30,793 nt of DNA from Collinsella aerofaciens. GTDB lineage: Bacteria > Actinomycetota > Coriobacteriia > Coriobacteriales > Coriobacteriaceae. Shown here one piece after another: positions 1-8,144 of this stretch. A program made the translations under genes and the position numbers. Each line of letters starts with the position of its first letter. Positions within the stretch are counted from its first letter, which is position 1. The notes below the pieces were generated by a model. The model was given only the letters and a program-made list of their open reading frames with translations, was not told where the DNA came from and ran no database searches. The DNA lies in the NCBI RefSeq assembly GCF_901212495.1, contig NZ_CAAKNY010000016.1:40068-70860 (forward strand). The letters are read 5' to 3'.

Positions 1-15
1 TCAGCAACGCCGTCC

Positions 16-3000
16 CTAGATCACCGTTACTCTGCCCTGGTTACCCACGATGGCCTTGGCCTCGGCCAGCAGCGGAATCGAGCGCGCGTTGACCTTGGCA
101 GGTACCTCGGCACGCAGCACGCGCCCGTCCACCTGCTCGATAAAGATCTCCACGCGGTCGCCGCCCGGGTTGGTGGTGAGCACCGTGGCAAGACGCGCCA
201 TATTGCCCTGGCTAAAGCGACTGTTGGGCACCATGACCTCAAACACCTTGGGCTTGTTGTTCTCCTCGTTGAGCTCGAGCGGCACGATCTCCTGCGCGAT
301 GATCTGGTCGCCGCGGTCCGAGCGCTCGAGTTTGCCCTTAATGCGCACAAACGCGTCGGACAGTTGCACGCCGGTCTCGGGATCGACCTCGCCGTACAGA
401 TACCCCTCGGCCTCCTTGTAGGTCTTGGGGAACACCACGACGGTGGCCTCGCCTTCCATGTCCTCGAGCTGCACGATGCCCATGGGGTCGCCGTTTTTGG
501 TCACGCGCTTGGACACGCTCGAGACCATGCCGGCCCACCACAGCGCCTTACCCTCGGGAATCTCCTGGTTGATGGTACCGCCCGTAGGATTCTGAACTTC
601 GTAGCCGGTGTCGATCTGCGAGAACGAAAAGTCGCGCGCCTTGGCTAGTGCATACTCAAACGGGCGCAGCGGGTGGTCCGAGACATAGATGCCCAGAACC
701 TCCTTCTCCTGGCTCAGTTTGAGGTGGCGGTCCCACTCCTGACCGTCCGGATCGGGCACGCTGACCTCGAAGCCCGAGCCCTCAACGTCGCCGAACATAT
801 CGAAGAACGAGGTCTGGCCGCTCGCGCGGTCCTTCTGGCGCTTTACTGCGGCGTCGATGATGTTCTCGGGGTTGTTCTTGTCCACAAAGTGCATCATCTG
901 GCGGCGCGGATAGCCTGTGGAGTCGAAGGCGCCTGCCTTGATCAGCGATTCGATCACGCGGCGGTTGGCCTGGCTCGAGTCCACGCGCTCGACAAAGTCG
1001 TGCAGCGTCTTAAACGGGCCGCCCGCCTCGCGCTCGGCGATAATCGTCTGCGCCACGCCGGTGCCCACGCCGCGGATGCCGGCCAGGCCAAAGCGCACGC
1101 CTTCCTTGGTAGCCGTGAACTCGGTACCGGACTCGTTGACATCTGGCGACAGCACGGGGATGCCGTCGTGACGGCATGCCGAGACGTAGTGAACGATCTT
1201 GTCGGTCTTGCCCGTATAGGACGTCAGGACGGCCGCCATGTACTCGTGTGGATAGTGCGCCTTGAGCCATGCCGTCTGCATAACCAGGATGGCGTAGCCG
1301 GCGGAGTGCGACTTGTTAAAGGCGTAGGACGCGAACTCAAGAACATCGTCCCAGATCTTCTGGGCGACCTCGCGCGTGTAGTTGTTCTTGATAGCGCCGT
1401 TCATCCAGTGGTCGTAGGTGGTCTCGTCCGAGCCATCCTCCCAGTGGAGCACCGTCGACGTGAGCAGTTTGATCTTTTTCTTAGCCACGGGCTTACGGAT
1501 ACGCGAGTCCGATTCGCCCTTGGAGAAGCCGCACATCTCGACGGAGATGAGCATAACCTGCTCCTGGTAGACCATAGTGCCGTAGGTTTCACCCAGGATG
1601 TCGTCCAGGCGGTCGTCATAGGAGACGGCCGGCTCCTTGCCATTCATACGGTTGATGTAGGACGAGACCATGCCGGCGCCGAGCGGGCCCGGGCGGTACA
1701 GGGCGATCAATGCCACGACGTGCTTGTACTCGGTGGGCTTCATGTTCTTGATCGTGGCCGTCATGCCGGCGGACTCGACCTGGAAGACGCCGGCGGTGTG
1801 GCCGGAACCCATGAGCTTAAAGATCTCGGGATCGTCAAAGGGGATCTCTTCCTCTTTGATGTCGATACCGAAGTTCTTCTTGATGTTTGCCTTGGCCTTG
1901 GAGATAACCGTCAGCGTGCGCAGGCCCAAGAAGTCCATCTTGAGCAGGCCCATGTCGGCGACGGTATGGCCCTCGTACTGGGTAATCTCGACGCCGCCCT
2001 TGGTGTCGAGCTTGGTGGGCACGTGCTCGTTGACGGGGTCACGGCAGATCAGAACGGCGCACGCGTGCACGCCCTCGCCACGGGTGAGGCCCTCGATCGA
2101 GAGCGCCGTGTCGATGATGCGGCGGGCGTCGTCGTCCTTTTTATAGGCCTCGGCAAAGTCGGGGTTAAACAGATCCTCTTTGCCGGGTTGTTTGTCGAGC
2201 ACCTGCTTGAGCTTGACCTTGGGATCGCTCGAGACCATCTTGGACAGGCGCTGGCCCATGTAGACCGGGTAGTCCAGGACGCGCGCGGCGTCGTTGATGG
2301 CCTGCTTGGCCTTGATGGTCGAGTAGGTGATGACGTGGGTGACCTTCTCGGGGCCGTAGAGCTGGCGAACGTGCTCCACGACCTCGAGGCGCCGCTCATC
2401 GTCGAAGTCCATATCGATATCGGGCATCTCGGTACGCTGCGGGGACAGGAACCTCTCGAACATCAGGCCGTTTTCGAGCGGGTCGAACGCGGTGATGTTC
2501 ATGGCGTAGGCGACGATGGCGCCGGCGGCCGAGCCACGGCCGGGGCCGACGCCGATGCCGTTGTCCTTGGCCCATTGCACGTACTCGGCGACGATCAAAA
2601 AGTAGGCGGCAAAGCCCTTGTCGCAAATAACCTTGTATTCGTACTCAAAGCGCTCTTTGATGTTGACGCCGCCGATCTCGCGCGTAGCCCAGTCGTCGCC
2701 GTAGTGCTGACGCAGGCCCTTCTCGCACTCGCGCCGGAACTGACTCTCGTGCGTCTCGCCGGGATCGAGCAACGGGAAGCGCGGCAGGATGATGGAGTCC
2801 CAGTCCAGCTCCACGTAGCACTTGTTGGCGATCTCGATTGTGTTGTCGCAGGCCTCGGGGCAATACGGAAACATCGCCCGCATCTCCTCCTCGGTCTTCA
2901 TGTAGAACTCCGAGCCGGTCATGCGCATGCGGTTGGGGTCGTCGACCTTGGCGTTCATGCCGATGCACATGATGACGTCCTGCACGGGCGCGTCCTCGCG

Positions 3001-3819
3001 GCGCAGATAGTGGAAGTCGTTGGTGGCGATGACCTTGACGCCCACCTGTTTGGCGATGTCGATGAGCGTGCGGTCCATCTGCTCGTCGGTCAGACCGTTA
3101 TCGGTGGTAATGCCGTGTTCCTGAATCTCGATATAGAAGTCGCCGGGATCGAAGGTGTCACGGAAGGTCTCGGCCCACTTGATGGCGCCCTCCATGTCAC
3201 CGCGGTCGATGTATTTGGGGATGATGCCGGCGATGCAGGCGCTCGTGCAGATCATACCCTTGGCATGGCGGCGCAGGTTGTCGAGCGTCACGCGCGGCTT
3301 GTAGTAAAAGCCCTGCACGGCGGCCTCGGAGACCGTCTGCATCAGGTTGACGTAGCCCTCCTGGTCCTTGGCCAGAAGGATCATGTGGTAGAGCTCGGGC
3401 TTATGGTCGCGGGCAAGGGTCTCGTCCGGCGTAAAGTAGACCTCGCAGCCAAAGATGGGCTTGATGACCAGGGGCGGCTTGAGCTCGTCGATGTTGCCCT
3501 TCTCATCCCACATGGCCATGTCCTTCACATACTGGGCATGCTCGCGCGGGTTTGCCTCGGGATCGGGCTCCACCAACTCGTCGCGGCGGTCCTTTTCCAA
3601 GAAGGCCTTGTCGTGGCTCCAGGTTTTGTACTCGGGCGTATTGTGGTTGACGGCGTCGCAGGCCAGCGCCAGGTCGGGCACGCCATACATGTAGCCGTGG
3701 TCGGTAATGGCCACGGCGGGCATGCCCAGCTCTACGGCACGGTTGACCATATCCTGGATACGGGTTGCGCCGTCGAGCATGGAGAAAACAGTGTGATTGT
3801 GCAGATGGACGAATGCCAT
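16..3819 (-). CDS. dnaE: DNA polymerase III alpha subunit (DnaE)
   Basis: This is the catalytic subunit of the replicative DNA polymerase (C-family, DnaE1 type), which extends primers at the replication fork in the cytoplasm. The 1267 residues fit a full-length DnaE. The PHP domain is at the N-terminus, with HLHNHT at residues 5-10, ITDHG near 40 and TNDFHYL near 265. These metal ligands look intact, which is usual where the PHP domain proofreads. The polymerase core shows GPGRGSAAG near 425, PDIDMDFDDERR near 465 (two catalytic Asp) and KMDFLGLRT near 625 (third Asp). An OB-fold region (WWAGMVSSVSKR...) lies near residue 1100. The ATG start has a GGAG nine bases upstream. The gene runs to the window edge and stands alone; the next gene upstream on this strand is the unrelated transporter. 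Very confident in the assignment. Confidence 0.97.
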   Translation of the reverse strand: MAFVHLHNHTVFSMLDGATRIQDMVNRAVELGMPAVAITDHGYMYGVPDLALACDAVNHNTPEYKTWSHDKAFLEKDRRDELVEPDPEANPREHAQYVKDMAMWDEKGNIDELKPPLVIKPIFGCEVYFTPDETLARDHKPELYHMILLAKDQEGYVNLMQTVSEAAVQGFYYKPRVTLDNLRRHAKGMICTSACIAGIIPKYIDRGDMEGAIKWAETFRDTFDPGDFYIEIQEHGITTDNGLTDEQMDRTLIDIAKQVGVKVIATNDFHYLRREDAPVQDVIMCIGMNAKVDDPNRMRMTGSEFYMKTEEEMRAMFPYCPEACDNTIEIANKCYVELDWDSIILPRFPLLDPGETHESQFRRECEKGLRQHYGDDWATREIGGVNIKERFEYEYKVICDKGFAAYFLIVAEYVQWAKDNGIGVGPGRGSAAGAIVAYAMNITAFDPLENGLMFERFLSPQRTEMPDIDMDFDDERRLEVVEHVRQLYGPEKVTHVITYSTIKAKQAINDAARVLDYPVYMGQRLSKMVSSDPKVKLKQVLDKQPGKEDLFNPDFAEAYKKDDDARRIIDTALSIEGLTRGEGVHACAVLICRDPVNEHVPTKLDTKGGVEITQYEGHTVADMGLLKMDFLGLRTLTVISKAKANIKKNFGIDIKEEEIPFDDPEIFKLMGSGHTAGVFQVESAGMTATIKNMKPTEYKHVVALIALYRPGPLGAGMVSSYINRMNGKEPAVSYDDRLDDILGETYGTMVYQEQVMLISVEMCGFSKGESDSRIRKPVAKKKIKLLTSTVLHWEDGSDETTYDHWMNGAIKNNYTREVAQKIWDDVLEFASYAFNKSHSAGYAILVMQTAWLKAHYPHEYMAAVLTSYTGKTDKIVHYVSACRHDGIPVLSPDVNESGTEFTATKEGVRFGLAGIRGVGTGVAQTIIAEREAGGPFKTLHDFVERVDSSQANRRVIESLIKAGAFDSTGYPRRQMMHFVDKNNPENIIDAAVKRQKDRASGQTSFFDMFGDVEGSGFEVSVPDPDGQEWDRHLKLSQEKEVLGIYVSDHPLRPFEYALAKARDFSFSQIDTGYEVQNPTGGTINQEIPEGKALWWAGMVSSVSKRVTKNGDPMGIVQLEDMEGEATVVVFPKTYKEAEGYLYGEVDPETGVQLSDAFVRIKGKLERSDRGDQIIAQEIVPLELNEENNKPKVFEVMVPNSRFSQGNMARLATVLTTNPGGDRVEIFIEQVDGRVLRAEVPAKVNARSIPLLAEAKAIVGNQGRVTVI

Positions 3820-3858
3820 GTGATGAGCTCCGATGCGGGTTCGTGTTCTGACTGAACG

Positions 3859-3864
3859 ATTTTA
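3859..3864 (-). promoter_or_regulatory. Candidate -10 box of dnaE
   Basis: Read on the minus strand this is TAAAAT, 40 bases before the dnaE start codon. No good -35 box lies 16-18 bases upstream, so this is a weak prediction from sequence alone. The rest of the 240-base gap up to the transporter stop at 4060 shows no other gene and no clear terminator. Confidence 0.3.
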
Positions 3865-4059
3865 CCGCACGGCGCGGACGGCACCCGAACCTAGCCAAAC
3901 CCACACGTGCAGTCTTTTTGGGACCTTCAGAAAGGGGAATGAGGGCATCCCGATGCATCGAGTATTACTGGAACCCCGGCGATACGCTGAATGATTTGTG
4001 ACGAATAGTCATGTCCATCAAGAAGGCTCGACGCCTCGGGCAGCTCGTCAATCGATATA

Positions 4060-5181
4060 TCAATTCTTGGAGACCTGTATTCCTACCATTTTTAAAGAAA
4101 CAACGGCGGTAATTGCTATCGCGATTGCGCCAATAACACCGAGCGCTATCTGAATGGGATATAACCCCAACACATATCCAAATATGGAGAAAAACATTGC
4201 AGAAAAGAGAGCCCTTACCAGAGACGCGACGGAAAGGATCGTCGCGCGGAGATCGTCCGCTATCGCGTCTTGGATTAAGTTTTCCGAAGTGATGTACACC
4301 ACTTCTGGGAGAAAACAAAGCACCATGCTAAGGCCAAACAAACACAGCGGATTTGAAGCGAACCACGGAAGAACCATGAAAAGACCGGCCTCGATTAGCA
4401 TCGAGCCGAGCATGGTATTTCTTTTCCCGAAACGCGATGAGAAGAAATCTGCTGCAATGTAGGCCGTCGCATTTACTGCATAGGATGCACCGAAGAAGAT
4501 TCCTATTATGGAGACGGGAGCATCAAATGCGTCGAATACCAACTGATTCAAGCTGTAATAACTCCCATAGAATCCATCGAGCATGCTTGTGCCGATTAGA
4601 AGAAGCAGTACCGCAAAAGTGGATTCTCCAACACGCCAGGTTTCGCGTCTGAACATCTTGGCCGCGTCAAACCTTTCCTCCCCAGAGTTTTTGGAATGGG
4701 TCGCTTCCATCCTCTCAATGGGATACAGAAGGAAAAGCTGCAGGAGATAGAAAACGGAGACACATACGTAGAGGGCACTCCAAGATACTTGGGCAATGAA
4801 TGATCCAAGTACGATTGCCACTCCCGTCGCGATTGATTGCGCGGCAAGCAGCCGAGCGTTGATGGTGAGGAAGCGCTCTCCTTGACCGGCATTTCGGGCA
4901 ATTTCATATAAAAGTGCCTGTTCGGATCCCGATTGAAGGGAGTAGGCGAGCGCCTCAACAAGGGAAAGCACGACAAGAAAGGGACCTGAGAGCAACAGCA
5001 TGCCAGCCGTATGGAAGAAAAGCAGCAGCACGCCCACTTGAATCGAAAACTTCTTTCCAAAGAAATCGCCTATCAGCCCTGTTGGCAGCTCGAGGACGAC
5101 CGTTGCAATGTTAAACAGGGCTTGATAAAGCGCGATTTCCGTGACAGACATTCCTTTCTCCGCAAGGAAAAGTAGAAACAC
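4060..5181 (-). CDS. MFS transporter, open frame lacking its normal N-terminus
   Basis: This is a major facilitator superfamily permease, an integral membrane protein; the substrate cannot be told. The 373 residues give about ten hydrophobic segments. The family loop motif follows the second half of helix 1 (EKGMSVTEIALYQ, then ELPTGLIGDFFGKK, the helix 2-3 loop with GDxxGKK). The open frame can start only at a GTG at 5181, which falls in the middle of helix 1 (FLLFLAEKGMS), so it is shorter than the roughly 400 residues usual for the family. The missing part is encoded just upstream in another frame (see 5190-5258). The gene is visibly more A+T-rich than dnaE and the pilus genes and uses more A/T-ending codons, which suggests recent acquisition. 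No terminator was found after the stop. Confidence 0.75.
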   Translation of the reverse strand: MFLLFLAEKGMSVTEIALYQALFNIATVVLELPTGLIGDFFGKKFSIQVGVLLLFFHTAGMLLLSGPFLVVLSLVEALAYSLQSGSEQALLYEIARNAGQGERFLTINARLLAAQSIATGVAIVLGSFIAQVSWSALYVCVSVFYLLQLFLLYPIERMEATHSKNSGEERFDAAKMFRRETWRVGESTFAVLLLLIGTSMLDGFYGSYYSLNQLVFDAFDAPVSIIGIFFGASYAVNATAYIAADFFSSRFGKRNTMLGSMLIEAGLFMVLPWFASNPLCLFGLSMVLCFLPEVVYITSENLIQDAIADDLRATILSVASLVRALFSAMFFSIFGYVLGLYPIQIALGVIGAIAIAITAVVSLKMVGIQVSKN

Positions 5182-5189
5182 TCCCCGAT

Positions 5190-5258
5190 TTAAAACAAAT
5201 CCGCGAGAACGAAAAAGGCGGAATAGATGTGCAGTTGCGTAGCGGCATTCTTATTCAT
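5190..5258 (-). pseudogene. Frameshifted N-terminal piece of the MFS transporter
   Basis: An ATG at 5258, preceded by GGAAG, opens a 22-codon frame ending ...IYSAFFVLADLF before TAA at 5192-5190. This reads as the amphipathic start and first half of transmembrane helix 1 of an MFS protein. The main transporter frame continues at once as NRGVFLLFLAEKGMS. One extra base in the run at 5190-5196 (TTTTAAA on the minus strand) would join the two into a single protein of about 398 residues. It may be a real inactivating frameshift, a slipping homopolymer, or a base-calling error. Confidence 0.7.
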
Positions 5259-5361
5259 GTGGCACTTCCATCAACTGATTTTATCGGGCCGCTCGCTACC
5301 GACTCGAAGCCTGAAATGTTCACAGTTGATGTGAAGAGCGGTAAAGCTTTTGCACAGGGTA

Positions 5362-5871
5362 TCAATGGCATACATCCGAAGCGTTTTCAGCAGTATCATC
5401 GGCGAAGGCGGGATTAGCCTTTACGCGGCGCTCACCCTCTATGTATTTGACGATTTGATCAATCGTCTGGTTGGCGTGGCTCTTGAGCTTGCGCTCATAG
5501 AAGAAGAGACCGAGCTTGCCGCGCGTGCCAGACGTGTTGCCACCCACACCCTGAAAATCCTCGGTATAGGTAAGTTCGCAGGCACCATCGCCAGCAGGTG
5601 CAGCCTCATAGCGCATGGTATTGATGCCCGCCGCATACTGAAAACGGACCTCATAGAGACACGGGTAGTCAAAGTGCTTGATCTTAACCTTGATCGCCGT
5701 GCCCTTGGCCTTGCCTTTTGCGGACTGGGCGCGCTTCTCGTACTTATAGCCGTTGAGCTTGTTGCGGCTGGGATGCTTGCCCGTGGCGTTCTCGATATCC
5801 TGCATGATGGACCCCGCCAGAGCGTCAAAAAGCTCCTCCGGCGTCACCTTAAGCGTTTTGGTGAGCTGCAT
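5362..5871 (-). CDS. DUF3284 domain protein
   Basis: This small cytoplasmic protein of 169 residues has no signal peptide or membrane segment. The pattern of an N-terminal MQLTKTLKVTPEELFDALAGSIMQDI, a central basic strand-rich part (KYEKRAQ, GTAIKVKIKHFDYP), a TYTEDFQG strand and a C-terminal basic helix (FFYERKLKSHANQTIDQIVKYIEGE) matches the DUF3284 family, proteins of SRPBCC-like shape common in lactobacilli and other Gram-positive bacteria. The biochemical role of the family is not established, although members often sit near sugar transport genes. The ATG start has a good AAGGAG upstream. A -10-like TACAAT lies at 5905-5910. It is a single-gene unit between the transporter and the hairpin repeats. 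Function is left open. Confidence 0.75.
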   Translation of the reverse strand: MQLTKTLKVTPEELFDALAGSIMQDIENATGKHPSRNKLNGYKYEKRAQSAKGKAKGTAIKVKIKHFDYPCLYEVRFQYAAGINTMRYEAAPAGDGACELTYTEDFQGVGGNTSGTRGKLGLFFYERKLKSHANQTIDQIVKYIEGERRVKANPAFADDTAENASDVCH

Positions 5872-5904
5872 GATGGCTCCTTATTCGTTTGAACCGTTCG
5901 AGCC

Positions 5905-5910
5905 ATTGTA
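5905..5910 (-). promoter_or_regulatory. Candidate -10 box of the DUF3284 gene
   Basis: TACAAT on the minus strand, followed by GG, 34 bases before the start codon. The -35 is not recognisable. The same TACAATG pattern occurs before mnmA (26993-26998), which makes it a plausible host -10 element. The hairpin repeat at 5932-5996 lies immediately upstream. Confidence 0.4.
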
Positions 5911-5931
5911 CCGCCCCAGGCTCTCCCATGC

Positions 5932-5996
5932 GTTGCGGCGAAATACGGACTGGATGGGGCGCCCCGTGCCTCGAACAGTCCGTATTCCACCGCAAC
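5932..5996. repeat. Long intergenic hairpin repeat, copy A
   Basis: Two 21-base arms (5932-5952 and 5976-5996) are complementary at 19 of 21 positions. The outer arm begins GTTGCGG and the inner arm is ACGGACTG/CAGTCCGT. A second palindrome, GGGGCGCCCC (5956-5965), sits in the loop. Both arm mismatches become G-U pairs in RNA made from the minus strand. The outer arm matches those of copies B and C. It lies between the sortase operon end and the DUF3284 promoter. Confidence 0.8.
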
Positions 5997-6006
5997 TTGC
6001 AAAGGG

Positions 6007-6080
6007 GTTGCGGCGAAGTGCTCCCTGTTCAGCTTGGGATTGGGGTGGGGGAAGCCAAACAGAGAGCGTTTTGCCGCAAC
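6007..6080. repeat. Long intergenic hairpin repeat, copy B
   Basis: This copy starts ten bases after copy A. Arms 6007-6032 and 6055-6080 begin and end with GTTGCGGC/GCCGCAAC. 20 of 26 positions are complementary, and three of the six mismatches are G-U in plus-strand RNA. The outer arm is shared with copies A and C, while the inner arm (GCTCCCTGTTCAG and its partner) differs. The copy ends 16 bases downstream of the second sortase stop codon and so lies in the likely 3' untranslated region of the pilus operon. Confidence 0.65.
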
Positions 6081-6096
6081 GCAGGGCGGCACAAGC

Positions 6097-7083
6097 TCAG
6101 CATGCAGCCGTTCGCCTTTTCACGGCCGCGGCAATAAAGCGGACGAGCAGGAACACCAGCAATGCCCTGCCCAGCAGTCGCCCGCAGTCTTCGATAAACA
6201 ACTCATCGATGGCACCGCCTCGCTCAATCGTTGCGAGAATATTCGAGAGAGCCGATCTGCCCATCGCCTGCTCGGCAGTCTTTCGTGGCAAGCTCGCGGC
6301 CGCGGGCGCGGCCAACGCCTCGACACCTTTGTCTCGCTCGCACACCGCAATAATGCGCTGGCGGTTCGAGCCGTACGGATGGCAGGTGACCAGCGTGAGC
6401 AGATCTTTGTCCTTCTGGACGGCAGCCGCTTTGATATCGGAAGGCGAAATGATCCGAATCTCGGCAACGCGGTAAACATAACCGCCCCAAATGGTCCGCA
6501 GGCACACGCGATCTCCGACTCGCACGTTCTCGATCTGCTTAAAGAACATGTTACGGTGGGCGGCGATGACGCAATTGGACGAGGGCTCCCCCAGCGGGGC
6601 CGACGTTCCCGCCACCACTGCGGCACCGTTCAACATGTTCTGCTCGCTCGAGCCCAAATATACCGGGGCTTCGCAAGCCATCGAGTCTACCGTCAACACG
6701 CCCACGGGCAATCCTGCAAGACCCGTCTTGGCAAACGACTGATCGGCGGCTCCAAACGTAAAGGGATCGTTGATGACCATCCCCCCGCCTTGGCGGACGC
6801 GCTCGTTGTAGGACTCCAGCCAGGGACGTGACGACACGCCCCTGTCAGCCGTCTCGAGCGCTTCCTCGCCTGCGGCAGACTCCGATACAGCATTGCTATC
6901 ACTCGCTGCATCGATTGCCTTCGACGCTGCGGCCATCTCCGAGTTGGCACGCAACCCGTAGCTCAACTCGACAAAATCCGGCACAAGCAGTAACAGCGCG
7001 CCCGCAAACAGGACAACCCAGCCAACAGCGGCAATATTCAACCGCTTCTTAGAGGAGTGCTCTGCATCAAAATGCGATGCCAT
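6097..7083 (-). CDS. Class C-type sortase (second of the pilus operon)
   Basis: This is a membrane-bound transpeptidase expected to join pilin subunits or attach the pilus at the cell surface. In 328 residues it has an N-terminal membrane segment (VGWVVLFAGALLLLVP, about 19-35), a DPF lid motif (MVINDPFTFGA), the catalytic triad H176 (VIAAHRN), C234 (LVTCHPYG) and R243 (NRQR), and a C-terminal membrane segment (LLGRALLVFLLVRFIAAAV) with a basic tail. The lid plus the C-terminal anchor point to class C, the pilin polymerases, although the region between helix 1 and the lid is Ala/Ser-rich and divergent. The start codon follows the stop of the first sortase by one base (TAGCATG), so translation is probably coupled. 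It is the last gene of the operon, with hairpin repeats A and B behind it. Confidence 0.9.
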   Translation of the reverse strand: MASHFDAEHSSKKRLNIAAVGWVVLFAGALLLLVPDFVELSYGLRANSEMAAASKAIDAASDSNAVSESAAGEEALETADRGVSSRPWLESYNERVRQGGGMVINDPFTFGAADQSFAKTGLAGLPVGVLTVDSMACEAPVYLGSSEQNMLNGAAVVAGTSAPLGEPSSNCVIAAHRNMFFKQIENVRVGDRVCLRTIWGGYVYRVAEIRIISPSDIKAAAVQKDKDLLTLVTCHPYGSNRQRIIAVCERDKGVEALAAPAAASLPRKTAEQAMGRSALSNILATIERGGAIDELFIEDCGRLLGRALLVFLLVRFIAAAVKRRTAAC

Positions 7084-7084
7084 G

Positions 7085-8125
7085 CTACCGCGTCACCTCT
7101 TTGTCGCGACCGGCATGCCGCTTACGCCTTCGGCTCGCCGCATATGCAGCGGCAAGAACCACAATCGCAAGCAAAACGCCAATTAGCGCAGGCGGCACGC
7201 CAATCTTGTCGCCCAGGGTGTTATAAGCCGAAGCCAGACCGGTATCGCGGTCCTTCCTTTCGAGCCAATCCTTGGGAACATCGCAGCGTTCCGCGTGAAT
7301 CAAAAGGCGATGCGAGTTGACGCCGTACGGCGTACACGTCACCAGAGTAACAAGGTCCTTATCCTTTTGAATGGCAAGACTCGAGGTATCGTCTGGTAGA
7401 ACGACCTCGGTCGAAGTCACACGATAGGCAAGGTCCTCACCCAAAACCTGAAGCACAAAGTAGTCTCCAACATGAAGCTTATCGAGCTTATCGAAGATAA
7501 CGGCAGAGGGAAGCCCCGTATGTCCCGCAAGAACAGCATGTGTCGAAGGACCGCCCACCGGCAGAGATGAGTTTGGTTCGTGCCCCACGCCATGGTCCAT
7601 GCCTTCGCCCGTGACGCCGTGGTAGATGGGCAAATCGACACCTATCGACGGAATAACAATTGTCCCCATGGCCCCGTCACCAGCCAAATTGAGGCACGAG
7701 AGGTATTCCTCATCTGATGTCTTTGGAGCGTTTGGATCAAACGGGTCTATAACATAGGCGGCACCCGAATACAGCCGATCGTTGTAGTCAATCGCCTGCT
7801 GGCGCCAAGCCGAAAGATCCTCGGGCGTCGCCTCTTGAACAACCTGACGCAGGTTGTTGGAAACCTTTGCCTGCTCCACCTTATTGAGGTAGTCGCTCGC
7901 GACAGGATACAAAAGCAGGCAAAGGCCCGTAAGCACCAAGAGTATGGCCAGCGCGGGGGCCAGCCAACGACGCGCCTTTCGAGGACGCTCCGCACGAGCA
8001 ACCGGAGAACCGCCCCGAGAAGCCATGGCAGGGCAGCCGCCATGCCTCCCATTCATCCGAGCAAGAGAAAGGGAAGGAGCGTTATGCCCCCTCCCCTTTT
8101 TGCTATGTAGCCCTTTGCGCGTCAT
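7085..8125 (-). CDS. Class C sortase (pilin polymerase)
   Basis: The enzyme cleaves the LPXTG-type motif of pilins between Thr and Gly and joins the Thr to a Lys of the next subunit outside the membrane. In 346 residues it has a basic cytoplasmic N-terminus, a membrane helix (WLAPALAILLVLTGLCLLLYPV, about 53-75), a DPF lid (YVIDPFDPNAPK), H202 (LAGHTGLPSA), C264 (LVTCTPYG), R273 (NSHRLL) and a C-terminal membrane helix (IGVLLAIVVLAAAYAASRRRKR). All of this is standard for class C. The start is uncertain. The ATG at 8125 has only a weak AGG, and ATGs at 8056 and 8026 have no better ribosome site; all leave the catalytic part intact. The backbone pilin stop is 19 bases upstream of the 8125 start. 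A stable hairpin covers codons 9-20 of the long form. Confidence 0.92.
   Translation of the reverse strand: MTRKGLHSKKGRGHNAPSLSLARMNGRHGGCPAMASRGGSPVARAERPRKARRWLAPALAILLVLTGLCLLLYPVASDYLNKVEQAKVSNNLRQVVQEATPEDLSAWRQQAIDYNDRLYSGAAYVIDPFDPNAPKTSDEEYLSCLNLAGDGAMGTIVIPSIGVDLPIYHGVTGEGMDHGVGHEPNSSLPVGGPSTHAVLAGHTGLPSAVIFDKLDKLHVGDYFVLQVLGEDLAYRVTSTEVVLPDDTSSLAIQKDKDLVTLVTCTPYGVNSHRLLIHAERCDVPKDWLERKDRDTGLASAYNTLGDKIGVPPALIGVLLAIVVLAAAYAASRRRKRHAGRDKEVTR
8068..8099 (-). other. Stem-loop at the pilin-sortase boundary
   Basis: In minus-strand RNA a G-rich arm (AAAGGGGAGGGGGC) folds on GCTCCTTCCCTTT over the loop ATAAC. This gives a stem of about 13 pairs with two G-U pairs and one bulge. The plus-strand version would have A-C mismatches instead, so the pilus transcript is the strand that folds best. 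No U-run follows on the minus strand, so it is not a plain terminator. It may lower sortase expression relative to the pilin upstream, or protect the pilin mRNA end. Confidence 0.5.
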
Positions 8126-8144
8126 GGCCTACAGAACGGTTAGA

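Noticed and set aside
673..3855. Open frame of 1060 codons antisense to dnaE
   Set aside because: It mirrors dnaE codon by codon on the other strand. Its composition is what results from reading the complement of G+C-rich codons, it shows no domain, and dnaE itself is certain.
5190..5198. Programmed -1 frameshifting as the explanation for the split transporter
   Set aside because: The local sequence in the zero frame is TTG TTT TAA, which is not an X XXY YYZ slippery heptamer, and no following pseudoknot was seen. Mutation or sequence error is simpler.
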